Positions 1 to 9,256 of a stretch of 64,000 nucleotides of DNA are shown here, piece after piece (position 1 is the first letter of the stretch; every line of letters begins with the position of its first letter). The position numbers and the translations under genes are program-made. This DNA is from an uncultured Desulfobacter sp. Lineage in GTDB: Bacteria > Desulfobacterota > Desulfobacteria > Desulfobacterales > Desulfobacteraceae. The DNA lies in contig NZ_OY781882.1 in the NCBI RefSeq assembly GCF_963677125.1, positions 2,426,501-2,490,500 on the forward strand, written 5' to 3'. The notes beneath the pieces were generated by a model, which was not told the DNA's origin, searched no databases, and worked only from the letters and a program-made list of their open reading frames with translations.

Positions 1-237
1 GAAAAACCGGCTGGCATCATAACAGATTTTTTTATCAGGCAGATGCGGGTCAACGATCTTGCACGGGAAATAAGAGAATTTTATTCTAAAGAGGAAGTTC
101 CACTCATCGTAAGTTCTCTTCAAAGGCATTTGGATAAAAAAAATTTAGCGTCAATGTTCCAAAGATGCGGCATTAACGGATTCTGGGAATTTCCACCAAA
201 AACCAGCCAGATCAAATCCCTGGCCGGGGGGAAATAG
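1..237 (+). CDS. C-terminal fragment of an unrecognised protein (cut by window edge)
   Basis: The reading frame is open from base 1 to the stop at 235-237, so this is the C-terminal end of a gene that begins outside the window; the ATG at 43 is probably internal. The visible 78 or so residues are basic and predicted helical, with no signal peptide or membrane segment. I recognise no family. It converges on the next gene, which lies on the opposite strand with only 13 bases between the two stops. A transposase or regulator tail is possible but unsupported. Confidence 0.5.
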   Translation, partial: EKPAGIITDFFIRQMRVNDLAREIREFYSKEEVPLIVSSLQRHLDKKNLASMFQRCGINGFWEFPPKTSQIKSLAGGK

Positions 238-250
238 TCAGGTTCAGGTG

Positions 251-793
251 CTACAATAGCCCGGCCTCATTCTCATCCTGGCGCCACTCCTCCAGGTATT
301 CATGAATAAATGCGGTTTTTGCGTTCCCCCGAGGTGTCAGCCATACATAACCCATACAATCCAGCTGCCGTTCCAGTAGACTGAAAAAAGCCTGTTCAAT
401 ACCGGATTTATCCTCGACAAGCCCCATACTCAGGCACTCATCCACCACAGCCCGGGTAAGCTGACCTTCAGGCAGAAACCCGTCGCAAACCATGGCATTC
501 CAGGATTCGGGGAAATGGAGAATCTTCCAGGCGCAAATATCATCGGGACGCAGGATACTTTTATTATTTGGATTGAACGGTGCCTGAACAAAGGACATCT
601 TCATACGGGAGAACTGCATTAGCTCCTTAATAACGGATTGTTGATCCTGTCCGAATATCCACTCTTCAGGCTCCAGTAATACAGGCGGATATTCCTTGCT
701 GGTCAGTGCGTACCTAAAAGGTCCTTGTTTTTTCCAGAAGGCTTTAAAATTCTTTACATTGGGCAGGATTTTTCTTACACATGCCGTCGTCAT
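251..793 (-). CDS. hypothetical protein, 180 aa
   Basis: A soluble protein of 180 residues without signal peptide or membrane segment, rich in Trp, Phe and Leu. No catalytic motif is recognisable. The C-terminal half (residues 110-180) looks helical and acidic. It reads away from the 1125-4551 operon, so the 330 bases between them should contain two divergent promoters. The ATG at 793 is the first in the frame; no strong ribosome-binding site decides the start. Function unknown. Confidence 0.55.
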   Translation of the reverse strand: MTTACVRKILPNVKNFKAFWKKQGPFRYALTSKEYPPVLLEPEEWIFGQDQQSVIKELMQFSRMKMSFVQAPFNPNNKSILRPDDICAWKILHFPESWNAMVCDGFLPEGQLTRAVVDECLSMGLVEDKSGIEQAFFSLLERQLDCMGYVWLTPRGNAKTAFIHEYLEEWRQDENEAGLL

Positions 794-1124
794 TGCTGAT
801 TATCCATCTCATATTAAAAGTTACAATTTAACATTTCCCATTTTAGACGCCCTGCATCATTAACAACCTTAATAACGGTAAATGTCCGGCGAATCAAGAC
901 AAGGATGATATCCGGTTTAAAAATCTACACAATCGCTTGGCGACGATATGCAACGGCCTTACACGGCAACCAAGTAGTTTCAACGTTATTCATTTTTCCA
1001 AACCGATATCCCCTGAATAACAGCCAAAATACCTTGCGATTTTCGGCTTATGAAGGTAATCTTAACCAATCGTTTCCAGATTTGAATCCCTACATAACCC
1101 TATCAACAAATGGACGGAAAAAAT
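794..1124. other. intergenic region between divergent genes
   Basis: This stretch separates the minus-strand hypothetical gene from the plus-strand operon beginning at 1125. A 76-codon frame (905-1135) crosses it but overlaps the better gene out of frame and has no recognisable content, so I treat the stretch as non-coding. No clear hairpin or consensus promoter was found. Confidence 0.4.
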
Positions 1125-1697
1125 ATGGGCACTAAAAAAGAGACCGAAATATTCAAAAAAGGAATCTGGATAAAAGAGCTGCAGGGTATTTTGACCGTGG
1201 GCTCTCTGGATAAAAAAAACAAGGATATTATGATCATACCGGATGAATTAAGTGCCAAGCTCCAAAACTTTGAATCAGATATGATTGACGCGCTTTATGG
1301 TGAAAGCCGGAAACCGTTCCAGGCCGATATACTCGATATTGAACATCTATTCAAGCAGCTTGAAAAACGGTTTAAGGATGAACGGCTGCACTTATCCTTT
1401 GACAAGTCGGACGAAAATCCTTTTATATGTGATTTTGATCCGGTGTTTGCTTTATTTGAAAAACTGATCCTAAGCTCCATAGCTGGCAATTCAAAGCCCC
1501 TCATTTATATAAATGCATCACTTGTCCAAGATCATCTGTGTATCATTTACCGGGACTCCAAATCAGTCTCAAGCCCGTCAGATTTAGGGCCTGATTTTTT
1601 CCTGATAAAAAACCGCCTGGGTGCCAGCGTAGAGTTTAACAAGGCAGATCAACAAGGAGGCTACTACGACATAACCATTCCTTCGGCTAGCTGTTGA
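1125..1697 (+). CDS. degenerate histidine-kinase ATPase-like protein
   Basis: About 190 residues, soluble. The order of segments resembles a histidine-kinase HATPase domain: a helix around DFDPVFALFEKLILSSIAGN would be the N-box helix, followed by strands ending in IIYRDSK where a D-x-G motif would be expected, and a final strand YYDITIPSA like the end of such domains. The N-box Asn and the G boxes are missing, so ATP binding is doubtful; it may be a pseudokinase or scaffold. I chose the ATG at 1125 over that at 1110 because GGA at 1116-1118 is well spaced from it. It is the first gene of a tight run with the next two. The fold assignment is inference. Confidence 0.5.
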   Translation: MGTKKETEIFKKGIWIKELQGILTVGSLDKKNKDIMIIPDELSAKLQNFESDMIDALYGESRKPFQADILDIEHLFKQLEKRFKDERLHLSFDKSDENPFICDFDPVFALFEKLILSSIAGNSKPLIYINASLVQDHLCIIYRDSKSVSSPSDLGPDFFLIKNRLGASVEFNKADQQGGYYDITIPSASC

Positions 1698-1734
1698 TCC
1701 TGTCTGATGCGGAAAGGCGGTTTATCTTGACATT

Positions 1735-2904
1735 ATGAAACATTTTCCATTTAAAGTTGTTATATCCTGCCTGGTCATCACCCCGATTCTATATACGGTT
1801 ACCCTTGCCGGATGCCGGGACTATTTGGAAGAAAAATACCGTTTAACAATAGAAAATGAATTCATTGGAAACTCCAATGAACTCTTAAACGGTTCAGTAC
1901 ACATTGAAGACCGGATAGCAAAGAATATCCAGGCCATTTTAAACCGGGACGCTCTGATCCGCATAGCGAAACTTGACCTTGAAGTACAGGTGACAGAAGG
2001 CCGGGGAAAAATCATCTATCCCACTTATGTAGGAGCGGACGAATTTCAGGAGGATTCACTGGGCTATTACGATGCCCAGGCAGTTGCAGATAAAAACTTT
2101 GCCATTCTTAATTCCGAACTTAAGGTTCATACCGTTCTGCATCTGGATCATGGATCATTTCTTGCGAACCTCATCTTTGCCGCTTACTCCGGTATTTCAA
2201 TTTTAATCTTTTTTGTATTTTATAGACAGGGTATAAAAAAAGCGAAACAAGAAAGAGACATTAAAAACGCTTTGATCCAGGATTTAAAACAAAACTTAGA
2301 AAAAAATGAGATGCGCCATGAACAATTGGAGGAAGATCTTAAACGGGAACGGGCGGAACTATTCAAAAATATAAAGCAATTAGATCAAAAATACCAGTCG
2401 GAACAAAAAAAAGCAAAAACAAATGAAGATGAAATGTTTAACGAAATCATCGCCCTTGAAGACCAGCTTAACACATATATCGAATTAAAGGAGCGGCGGG
2501 ACGTTGAGATAGACGAGCTCAAATCAAATCTTGAAAAGTATGAACGAAGAAAAAGTACGGGAAAATCCAGAAGAGGGGAGTTCGATTTTATATCCAAACG
2601 ATTCAAGACGCTGTACAAGCAGATTGAAATGAGCCGAAAAGCTTTAGACGGATTTATAACCCTCACCGAAGACCAGCAGATCAAGGCCGAAGAGACCATT
2701 CACCAACTGGATCGGGATCCGGGATCAGTCATTGTGAAAAGAAAGGTGTTTTCCGGCAAAAAACATAAAGCCACCTGTTTCGAAATATTGTTTGCATATA
2801 ACGGCAGGCTTTATTTCATGAATCATCCAAACAAAACCGAAGTGGTGGTGATAGGAACAAAACAGAGCCAAACTAAGGATATGGAATATCTCCATAATTT
2901 ATAA
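1735..2904 (+). CDS. membrane-anchored coiled-coil protein with possible RelE-like C-terminus
   Basis: 389 residues. An N-terminal hydrophobic segment (7-26) ends in LAGC (24-27), which could be a lipobox or an uncleaved anchor. An extracytoplasmic region follows (28-140), then a second membrane segment (143-163), a long highly charged coiled coil (about 165-275), and a compact C-terminal domain (about 285-389). The end of the latter, around KRKVF and EILFAYNGRLYF, recalls the strand pattern of RelE/ParE-type proteins; that is inference. The stop codon TAA (2902-2904) directly abuts the ATG of the ExeA-like ATPase gene, so the two are surely co-transcribed. It may couple the envelope to the ATPase. 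No named family recognised. Confidence 0.65.
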   Translation: MKHFPFKVVISCLVITPILYTVTLAGCRDYLEEKYRLTIENEFIGNSNELLNGSVHIEDRIAKNIQAILNRDALIRIAKLDLEVQVTEGRGKIIYPTYVGADEFQEDSLGYYDAQAVADKNFAILNSELKVHTVLHLDHGSFLANLIFAAYSGISILIFFVFYRQGIKKAKQERDIKNALIQDLKQNLEKNEMRHEQLEEDLKRERAELFKNIKQLDQKYQSEQKKAKTNEDEMFNEIIALEDQLNTYIELKERRDVEIDELKSNLEKYERRKSTGKSRRGEFDFISKRFKTLYKQIEMSRKALDGFITLTEDQQIKAEETIHQLDRDPGSVIVKRKVFSGKKHKATCFEILFAYNGRLYFMNHPNKTEVVVIGTKQSQTKDMEYLHNL

Positions 2905-4551
2905 ATGTACAATGAATTTTACAATCTCAAGCGCTCTCCCTTTAAGATCAGTTGTGATCCTGCATTCATGTGGTTCGGGGAAAAACACCAGGAAGCCCTG
3001 GCCACGCTTAAGTACGGCATCCTGGACAACAAGGGATTCCTGCTGTTAACCGGGGATGTGGGTACAGGCAAGACTTCCCTGATAAACGCATTACTCCAAA
3101 GCTTAGAACAAGATATCATCTATACCTCCGTACCGGACCCGAGCCTGATCAAACTTGATTTTTTTAACTATATTGCCGCATCTTTCGGCATAGATAAAGA
3201 GTTTACATCCAAAGGTGCCTTTCTTGCCCATTTTAAAAAGTTTCTGCTCAGTGCCAGCGAAACAAATAAAAAGGTGCTGCTCATTATTGACGAAGCCCAG
3301 TTGCTCACCCAGGAAATGCTGGAAGAGATCCGTCTGCTGTCAAATATCGAAAAACCGGATGCAAAACTGATCAATATATTTTTCATCGGACAAAATGAAT
3401 TCAATGAAATTTTAAACAGGCCCCAGAACCGGGCGGTCCTCCAGCGAATGACCCTTAACTACAACCTGGACCCATTGACCCCGGAGGAAGTGGATGCATA
3501 CATCCGCCACCGGCTCAAAGTTGCAGGCACACAGGAGCGGCTGTTTGATTGGAATGCGGTTCAGGAAATCTTCCTGTATTCAGGCGGATTCCCAAGACGC
3601 ATCAATATCTTATGCGATCATTCACTGTTATCCGGATTTGTCAAAGAACAACGGATCATTGATTCAGGCATTGTAAAGGAATGCGCAAAAGAACTGAAAA
3701 TCCCGGCCCATGTGAGTAACCGTGACATCAATGAATCATTTGAGTCCACGACCCACCATGAAAATAAAAATGATCCTCCGGATGACCCACCGGCCCATGC
3801 TTTTGATCAACAACCCTATAGGCAGCAGATCCCAACAGTTCCACAGATGCAAAACCAACAACTATTTTCATGGGACAAGCTGTTAATTTTAATCTTCTTT
3901 TTTATTTTTGCCTGGTACTTCATGTTTCCAGACCATTTTCCTTTCATGCGTGCCGAGGAAAAAGTACCGTTTGATAAAAAGCAGGAACGCATAGAAGAAC
4001 AAGTAACAAATCAAGCGCACCAGCCGCAGAATCAGGCCGTCACCCTGAATCCTGAATACCAGGGTGCCTCGATTCCGTCCAACCCAGAGGGCATCGTTGA
4101 AAAAGAAATCCAGGACCAGGCTGAAAAAACTTCAGAAGTCATGTTTACTATTAATACCCCAGAAACAAATACATCACCTGAACGAGACGATCCTTTGCCC
4201 CCGCCCCCACTTCCAAGGGATAAAATTACAGTCCGCTTTAAGTACGACGCCAATGATCTTACAGAAGAGGACCTTGACAAGCTTAAAACATTTTCAAAAT
4301 CTCTGGTTGTTCACCAGGATTCAAGAATTCTCATTACCGGATATACGGATACGATAGGAGATTACGCGTATAATCTAAAATTATCCGAATTCAGAGCCAA
4401 TATTGTTAAAAGCTTCCTTCTTGGACTGGGCGTCAAAAATCATCAGATGAGAATTCAAGGCAAAGGCGGGCAGAACCCCATTGAAAGCAATGATACGGCA
4501 TGGGGCCGAAAGATGAACCGCAGGGTTGAAATAGAGGTAATTAAATCCTAA
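2905..4551 (+). CDS. ExeA-like PEP-CTERM-locus ATPase fused to an OmpA domain
   Basis: 548 residues. Residues 1-270 form an ExeA/GspA-type AAA ATPase with Walker A GDVGTGKTS (50-58) and Walker B LLIIDEAQ (125-132), matching the ATPase family found in exosortase/PEP-CTERM exopolysaccharide loci. A Pro/Gln-rich linker leads to a single membrane span (325-342), a second low-complexity Pro/Glu linker, and a C-terminal OmpA-like peptidoglycan-binding domain (about 440-548) with GYTDTIGDYAYNLKLSEFRA and a final MNRRVEIEV. The expected topology is ATPase inside, OmpA domain in the periplasm gripping the wall. The start abuts the previous stop, and the stop overlaps the next ATG (TAATG). Usually the family ends after the ATPase or carries other tails. 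Confidence 0.85.
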   Translation: MYNEFYNLKRSPFKISCDPAFMWFGEKHQEALATLKYGILDNKGFLLLTGDVGTGKTSLINALLQSLEQDIIYTSVPDPSLIKLDFFNYIAASFGIDKEFTSKGAFLAHFKKFLLSASETNKKVLLIIDEAQLLTQEMLEEIRLLSNIEKPDAKLINIFFIGQNEFNEILNRPQNRAVLQRMTLNYNLDPLTPEEVDAYIRHRLKVAGTQERLFDWNAVQEIFLYSGGFPRRINILCDHSLLSGFVKEQRIIDSGIVKECAKELKIPAHVSNRDINESFESTTHHENKNDPPDDPPAHAFDQQPYRQQIPTVPQMQNQQLFSWDKLLILIFFFIFAWYFMFPDHFPFMRAEEKVPFDKKQERIEEQVTNQAHQPQNQAVTLNPEYQGASIPSNPEGIVEKEIQDQAEKTSEVMFTINTPETNTSPERDDPLPPPPLPRDKITVRFKYDANDLTEEDLDKLKTFSKSLVVHQDSRILITGYTDTIGDYAYNLKLSEFRANIVKSFLLGLGVKNHQMRIQGKGGQNPIESNDTAWGRKMNRRVEIEVIKS

Positions 4552-5269
4552 TGAATACATCCAACATTACCTGTTCCCGCAAAAAATGGAAAAATATGGA
4601 TCTGCTGATTCCATATGCAGCACCTTATTTTGCATATGTGGCTTTTTCTTCTGTTCTGCAGAACAAGTTACCTGAAGAAATCATATACATAATGAAGCTG
4701 GTAATTGTACCTGGGCTTTTGATATGGGCCTGGAAATGGTACGTTCCTTTAACCGGCCCTAAAAATAAGTGGATATCCTGTTTGTGGGGAATTGTTTTCG
4801 GGATCATTGGATTGGTAGTGTGGTGCGGTTTATATGCCCCGTTCACAACCCCTGAAGATGGTGCGCCTTGGTCTGATCTTGGATTTGCCTTAAGGCTTTT
4901 GACAGCCGGTTTTGTGGTGCCGGTTTTTGAAGAGTTGTTTATGCGTGGATTTGTCCTCCGGTCGCCTTGCAATGGGATCTTCTACGCAGGCAAAAAACAC
5001 CAAAACCCTTTTCTGCAGCGCTGGATGAGTCCAGTATTTTTGATGTGGCACCGGGCCAGTGGACCGTTTACGCCATTGGGATTTCAACTATTATTTTTGC
5101 TGCAGGCCATGTCGTTGGCGAATGGCCCGCAGCCATTGCCTACGGATTTCTCATGGCCCTTTTGTGGATATTAAGAAAAGATCTGATCTCCTGCATTGTT
5201 GCCCACGGGGTAACCAATATCGGGTTAGCCCTTTATGTCTATTACTTCGGGCACTGGGAACTGTGGTAA
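4551..5269 (+). pseudogene. CAAX-type membrane protease (CPBP family), frameshifted
   Basis: Two frames together make one protein. The first (4551 to about 4960) has membrane helices and the glutamate motif EELFMRGFVLR of CPBP/CAAX intramembrane proteases. The second frame (from about 4960, shifted by -1, to 5269) supplies the conserved remainder: IIFAAGHVVGEWPAA with the histidine motif, and VAHGVTNIGLALYVYYFGHWELW. The join lies near 4958-4970, consistent with loss of one base. No slippery heptamer is visible, so programmed frameshifting is unlikely. A CAAX-protease-related family commonly accompanies PEP-CTERM systems. It overlaps the ATPase stop by one base. Either a real inactivating mutation or a sequencing error; if uncorrected, the product stops at 5174 without the second motif. 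Confidence 0.8.
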
Positions 5270-5369
5270 GGCATAGTTGAAAGAAACATTGATTATCGTC
5301 CTTCGGATGGGCTGTTAGCTATTTGCCGTAGGCAATAAAAATCACATTGATAAACCTAAAGAATCACAT

Positions 5370-6410
5370 ATGCGTATCACATTAATTCAAAAACATTTGA
5401 GAGAGAATCCAAGATCCTGGCTGATCACCGGATGCGCCGGATTTATCGGCTCCAATCTTCTGGAAGCCCTGCTTAAGCTCGGGCAGACAGTGATCGGCCT
5501 GGATAATTTTTCAACAGGATTTCAGCATAATCTGGACCAAGTCAAAGAATCCGTAGATCCCGAGGCATGGCAAAACTTTTCTTTTGTCAAAGGGGATATC
5601 ACCAATGCCGACACCTGCCAGGCTGTTTGCAAAGGGCAGGACTATGTACTACACCAGGCTGCTCTGGGTTCTGTACCCCGGTCTGTTGCCGATCCCCTTA
5701 CCACCAATGAAAATAACATTACAGGCTTTTTAAACATGCTGACCGCCGCCCGGGACGCGGGCGTAAAACGATTCGTATATGCGGCATCAAGTTCTACCTA
5801 TGGAGATCATCCAACACTCCCCAAGAAAGAAGAGAATATCGGTAACCCTCTTTCCCCCTATGCCGTAACAAAACTGGTTAATGAACTGTACGCCCGGGTA
5901 TTTGCTTCCACCTATGGATTTAAAAGCATCGGACTGCGTTATTTTAATGTATTCGGCCGCCGCCAGGATCCTAATGGGGCTTATGCCGCAGTGATTCCGT
6001 TATGGTTTGGGGCATTGATCCGTAAAAACACGGTCTATATAAATGGGGACGGTGAAACCAGCCGAGATTTCTGCTTCATCGATAATTGTGTTCAAGCCAA
6101 TCTGCTGGCAGCAACGGCCGAAGATAACGCCGCAGACCAGGTATACAATGTTGCATTTGGGGAGCGCACTACTTTAAATCAGTTGTTTTCATTGATCCGT
6201 GACCGCGTTACCAATGAACTGCCGGACCGCGCTGGTGTAACCGCAGAATACAGGGATTTCAGGCAGGGAGATGTTCGCCACTCCTTAGCCGATATATCCA
6301 AAGCCCAAGACCTTTTAGGATACAGCCCACAATACTCGGTTCAGGACGGCCTCGATAAGACAGCGCTCTGGTACATGAACCATTTGAATAACAGCCATAG
6401 GCCGACCTGA
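5370..6410 (+). CDS. UDP-N-acetylglucosamine 4-epimerase, TviC/WbpP-like
   Basis: 346 residues, extended SDR fold. Visible motifs are the NAD-binding GCAGFIGSNL, the ASSSTYGD segment and the catalytic YAVTK. The N-terminal extension and the RYFNVFGRRQDPNGAYAAVIP region match the TviC/WbpP subgroup, which epimerises UDP-GlcNAc or UDP-GlcNAcA at C4 to the galacto form. Its expected partner, a TviB/WbpO-type 6-dehydrogenase, is at 34180-35484 at the far end of the exopolysaccharide locus. It follows the protease gene by 100 bases on the same strand. Substrate is inferred from family and partner. Confidence 0.85.
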   Translation: MRITLIQKHLRENPRSWLITGCAGFIGSNLLEALLKLGQTVIGLDNFSTGFQHNLDQVKESVDPEAWQNFSFVKGDITNADTCQAVCKGQDYVLHQAALGSVPRSVADPLTTNENNITGFLNMLTAARDAGVKRFVYAASSSTYGDHPTLPKKEENIGNPLSPYAVTKLVNELYARVFASTYGFKSIGLRYFNVFGRRQDPNGAYAAVIPLWFGALIRKNTVYINGDGETSRDFCFIDNCVQANLLAATAEDNAADQVYNVAFGERTTLNQLFSLIRDRVTNELPDRAGVTAEYRDFRQGDVRHSLADISKAQDLLGYSPQYSVQDGLDKTALWYMNHLNNSHRPT

Positions 6411-6498
6411 CATATCAGTTGCCAGGCACAGCCCACAACAAAGTTTAAAAGATCTTGGTAACTTACCCAGACTTTCTTATAAATCCGGAAGGAGCATA

Positions 6499-7749
6499 AT
6501 GCGTTTTTCCATTGGCATTCTTACAGTCTTATTTTCATTATTAAACTTTTACATCATGCCGGCCGAGGCTTTGTCTCCGAATGAAGTACTTGTCATTGCC
6601 AACCGCAATGCCGCTAAAAGCGTAGGTCTTGCCACCTGGTACATGGAGAGACGGCAGATCCCCAAGGAAAATCTGTTGATGGTATTCATAACAGACAAGG
6701 AGACCTGTTCTCGTGACGCTTATTTGAAAAAAATCGTTCCCCCTGTCCGCCGCGCCCTGGAAAAAAACCGAAAAATCAATGCGATTGTAACCATGTATGG
6801 ACTGCCGCTAAGAATTTCCTCTCCAGGGATGACAAAAGGGGAACAAATCCAGATGGACCGATTGACAGAGCAGAAGAAAAAGATTGATGCGCTGAAAGAA
6901 GAAATCAGTCAATTAACCGAGGGGCAAAAAAAAACACTGAAGCAGATAAATAAAAAATTCCAACAATTCAAAGCTTCCACGGACAAAGTGGCAGCCCTTG
7001 ATTCTGAATTAATGCTTGTCAAAAAAGACAATTACAAGCTTAATTTCTGGCTGCCCAATCCTTTTTTCTTGCCATGGCGCTCCCCAAAAACGTCCATCAG
7101 CAAATCAGACGTAATCATGGTCAGCCGTCTTGACGGGGCGGACGCAAGTATTGTCAAACGGATTGTAAATGATAGTATTGAAGCAGAAAAAAAGGGATTG
7201 TCAGGTACTGCCTACTTTGATGCCAGATGGAAGTATCCGGATCAAAAAAAAGTTTCCGGATATAAACTTTATGATAAATCCATCCATAATGCAGCAAAGC
7301 GCCTGAAAAAAGAGGGGGTAAAGGCGGTGTTGGATGATAAGCAGAATTTGTTTCAGCCTGGAGACTGCCCCAATGCTGCACTTTACTGCGGGTGGTACAG
7401 TTTAGCCAACTATGTGGATGCCTTTACCTGGGAAAAAGGAGCGGTTGGGTTTCATATTGCAAGCTCGGAATGTATGACTCTAAAACGCAAAGACAGTAAT
7501 GTATGGTGCAAAAAAATGTTAGATAAGGGCATTGCTGCCACTATTGGTCCTGTTGGAGAGCCTTATGTTCAGTCATTTCCGCTACCGGAAATATTTTTTG
7601 ATTTTCTATCCCAAGGCAAACTGACCTTGGCCGAATCCTATCTGGTCAGCCTACCGTATCTGTCCTGGAAACAGGTTCTTGTTGGAGACCCTTTGTACCG
7701 AATAAAAATACACAAATCAAATCATAATACGCCCCAAATGAACAGATAG
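6499..7749 (+). CDS. TIGR03790-type secreted protein of PEP-CTERM genomes
   Basis: 416 residues. A signal peptide ends near PAEA (residues 22-25). The mature start, SPNEVLVIANRNAAKSVGLATWYMERRQIP, is characteristic of the TIGR03790 family, which occurs mainly in bacteria with PEP-CTERM/exosortase systems and has no established function. A Lys/Gln/Glu-rich coiled-coil insertion lies around residues 115-175. The C-terminal part contains GDPLYRI, typical of the family. A ribosome-binding site GGAAGGAG precedes the ATG at 6499. It converges with the minus-strand glycosyltransferase gene, 80 bases away. Confidence 0.75.
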   Translation: MRFSIGILTVLFSLLNFYIMPAEALSPNEVLVIANRNAAKSVGLATWYMERRQIPKENLLMVFITDKETCSRDAYLKKIVPPVRRALEKNRKINAIVTMYGLPLRISSPGMTKGEQIQMDRLTEQKKKIDALKEEISQLTEGQKKTLKQINKKFQQFKASTDKVAALDSELMLVKKDNYKLNFWLPNPFFLPWRSPKTSISKSDVIMVSRLDGADASIVKRIVNDSIEAEKKGLSGTAYFDARWKYPDQKKVSGYKLYDKSIHNAAKRLKKEGVKAVLDDKQNLFQPGDCPNAALYCGWYSLANYVDAFTWEKGAVGFHIASSECMTLKRKDSNVWCKKMLDKGIAATIGPVGEPYVQSFPLPEIFFDFLSQGKLTLAESYLVSLPYLSWKQVLVGDPLYRIKIHKSNHNTPQMNR

Positions 7750-7829
7750 CCCCTTTAAAAGAAATAGACAATCCATAACTTTATGAAAACCTCAATGGTT
7801 TCAAGACCTTTAATGAGAAACTTTTTTTA

Positions 7830-8999
7830 TTATCCGATTTGTGCAAAAATTTTATCAAGCATAAATAACGCTTTGTTTTCCCAAGAGTGCTCATGAATAA
7901 ATTGACGCCTTTCTTCGCAATTCCCGGTAAGTTCTTTCCCTGATAGAATCTGAGTAATAGCCTTGCGCCATTCATCCTGGCCTGAGTGGATATGAATCCA
8001 TTGGCTAAGTGATACGACTTCAGGAAGGGGCGTTGAGATTACAGGTTTGCCAGTAGCGATATATTCTTTAAGCTTTAACGGATTTATCGACTCGGTAAGT
8101 GCATTCATTTTGTATGGCAGCATACAAATATCCCACCCGGCAACAATAGCTGGCAAACTTTGGTAAGGCACAGGCCCCGTAAAATAGACATTTGGCTCCT
8201 TTTCAAGAAGGGTTACATCTGTCACTACATTTCCGGTTATGACAAAAGAAACATCAGGATGATTTTTTGCTGTATCAGCCAATAACTTTTGATCACTTCT
8301 ATCATCAAATAGTCCAAAGTATCCGACAATGGGACGGGGAATATTGTCTAACCAATGGTGATTTCGATCAGGCAGATTACTGAAAAGCTCGACATCTACT
8401 CCGTGGGAAAAAGAGAAAACAGGTTTTCCATACTTTTTCAGCTTCGTAAAAAGAGTGTCTGCTGTTGCAAAAAACAAATCACTTTTTGATATAAGGGATT
8501 TTTCCATTTCAATTATAAGCTGTTTATCATGCCCCGGCCACTCTGAAAAATCATCAACACAGTAATAAACAATTTTACTTTCATCCAATAAACCTGCATA
8601 ATCTTCGCCATTCGGTGCAGTTATAAGATAAATAAGATGTTTATACGATTGTTGCGTACGCATAAAACGCTGAATTGCCCGCTGTACTGATACCTTATTA
8701 AAATACCGTAAACAGCTAATATTCTGAAAAGGCAACATCAATGGTTGAATGACAGTAAGTTTATCAGGAAACTTTTGGGGAGATGGATGTTTGGCAGTAC
8801 GAGAAAACATTCTACGAATTTTATGAACAGCTTTATAAATATCTGTTTTCGTCAGTTTCGGTGTTCGCATCCCTACGGTGTTGATCCAAAGGGTACGATA
8901 TCTGGAACCAATATATCTAAAAAGATGTTGGCAACTAGAAGGATGTTCGCCCCAATCGTCAGAAAAAACTATGAAAAAAATTTCATCCAATGAAAACAT
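7830..8999 (-). CDS. glycosyltransferase, GT-B fold (TuaH-like)
   Basis: 389 residues. The N-terminal half (FSDDWGEHPSSCQHLFRYIGSRYRTLWINTVG) resembles the TuaH-type group, in which a transferase adds sugars to a cell-surface polymer. The C-terminal half has the nucleotide-sugar binding region, with PIVGYFGLFDDRSD and LPYKMNALTESINPLKLKEYIATGKPVISTPLPEV, the usual Glu-containing donor motif of GT4/GT1-like enzymes. No membrane segment. It is the last gene on the minus strand of the exopolysaccharide locus, separated by 700 bases from the others. Sugar specificity cannot be read. Confidence 0.75.
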   Translation of the reverse strand: MFSLDEIFFIVFSDDWGEHPSSCQHLFRYIGSRYRTLWINTVGMRTPKLTKTDIYKAVHKIRRMFSRTAKHPSPQKFPDKLTVIQPLMLPFQNISCLRYFNKVSVQRAIQRFMRTQQSYKHLIYLITAPNGEDYAGLLDESKIVYYCVDDFSEWPGHDKQLIIEMEKSLISKSDLFFATADTLFTKLKKYGKPVFSFSHGVDVELFSNLPDRNHHWLDNIPRPIVGYFGLFDDRSDQKLLADTAKNHPDVSFVITGNVVTDVTLLEKEPNVYFTGPVPYQSLPAIVAGWDICMLPYKMNALTESINPLKLKEYIATGKPVISTPLPEVVSLSQWIHIHSGQDEWRKAITQILSGKELTGNCEERRQFIHEHSWENKALFMLDKIFAQIG

Positions 9000-9129
9000 T
9001 CTACATTACCATAATTATCTATAGTTCCGGTCATATGACTTTATGCTTTGATCAAAAACATGTAGCATACTCGAAATCCTTGAAAAATTAACGAATCGTA
9101 CCCGTTTTATCTGACTGTCCCTTTAGGAT

Positions 9130-9256
9130 TTAACGCTCTTCCCTCGAACGTTTAAGCTTTTTCTGACTTACTGGCCGCTTACTTGCTAATTTTACAACAC
9201 GGGCATCTACTGCAATGCTGCCCTCATTTATCACCAAACCTTTTTCAGAAAGCCAT
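9130..9256 (-). pseudogene. transposase remnant (IS5-like fragment)
   Basis: Read on the minus strand, this short frame encodes WLSEKGLVINEGSIAVDAR followed by a basic tail ending KKLKRSREER and a stop at 9130-9132. The pattern of a GLxxxEGS segment followed by VDAR is typical of the middle of IS5-superfamily DDE transposases, where this Asp is the first catalytic residue. Only about 40 residues survive and the rest of the protein is absent on both sides, so it is a dead remnant. The family assignment is by pattern only. Confidence 0.5.

Noticed and set aside
905..1135. 76-codon plus-strand frame in the 794-1124 gap
   Set aside because: No recognisable composition or motif, overlaps the better-supported gene at 1125 out of frame, and no ribosome-binding site.
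4958..4970. Programmed -1 ribosomal frameshifting in the CAAX protease gene
   Set aside because: No X-XXY-YYZ slippery heptamer and no evident downstream stem; plain mutation or sequencing error is simpler.
7750..7829. Terminator between the converging TIGR03790 and glycosyltransferase genes
   Set aside because: Only a weak bulged stem (TGAAAACC with GGTTTCA) without a proper T-run.
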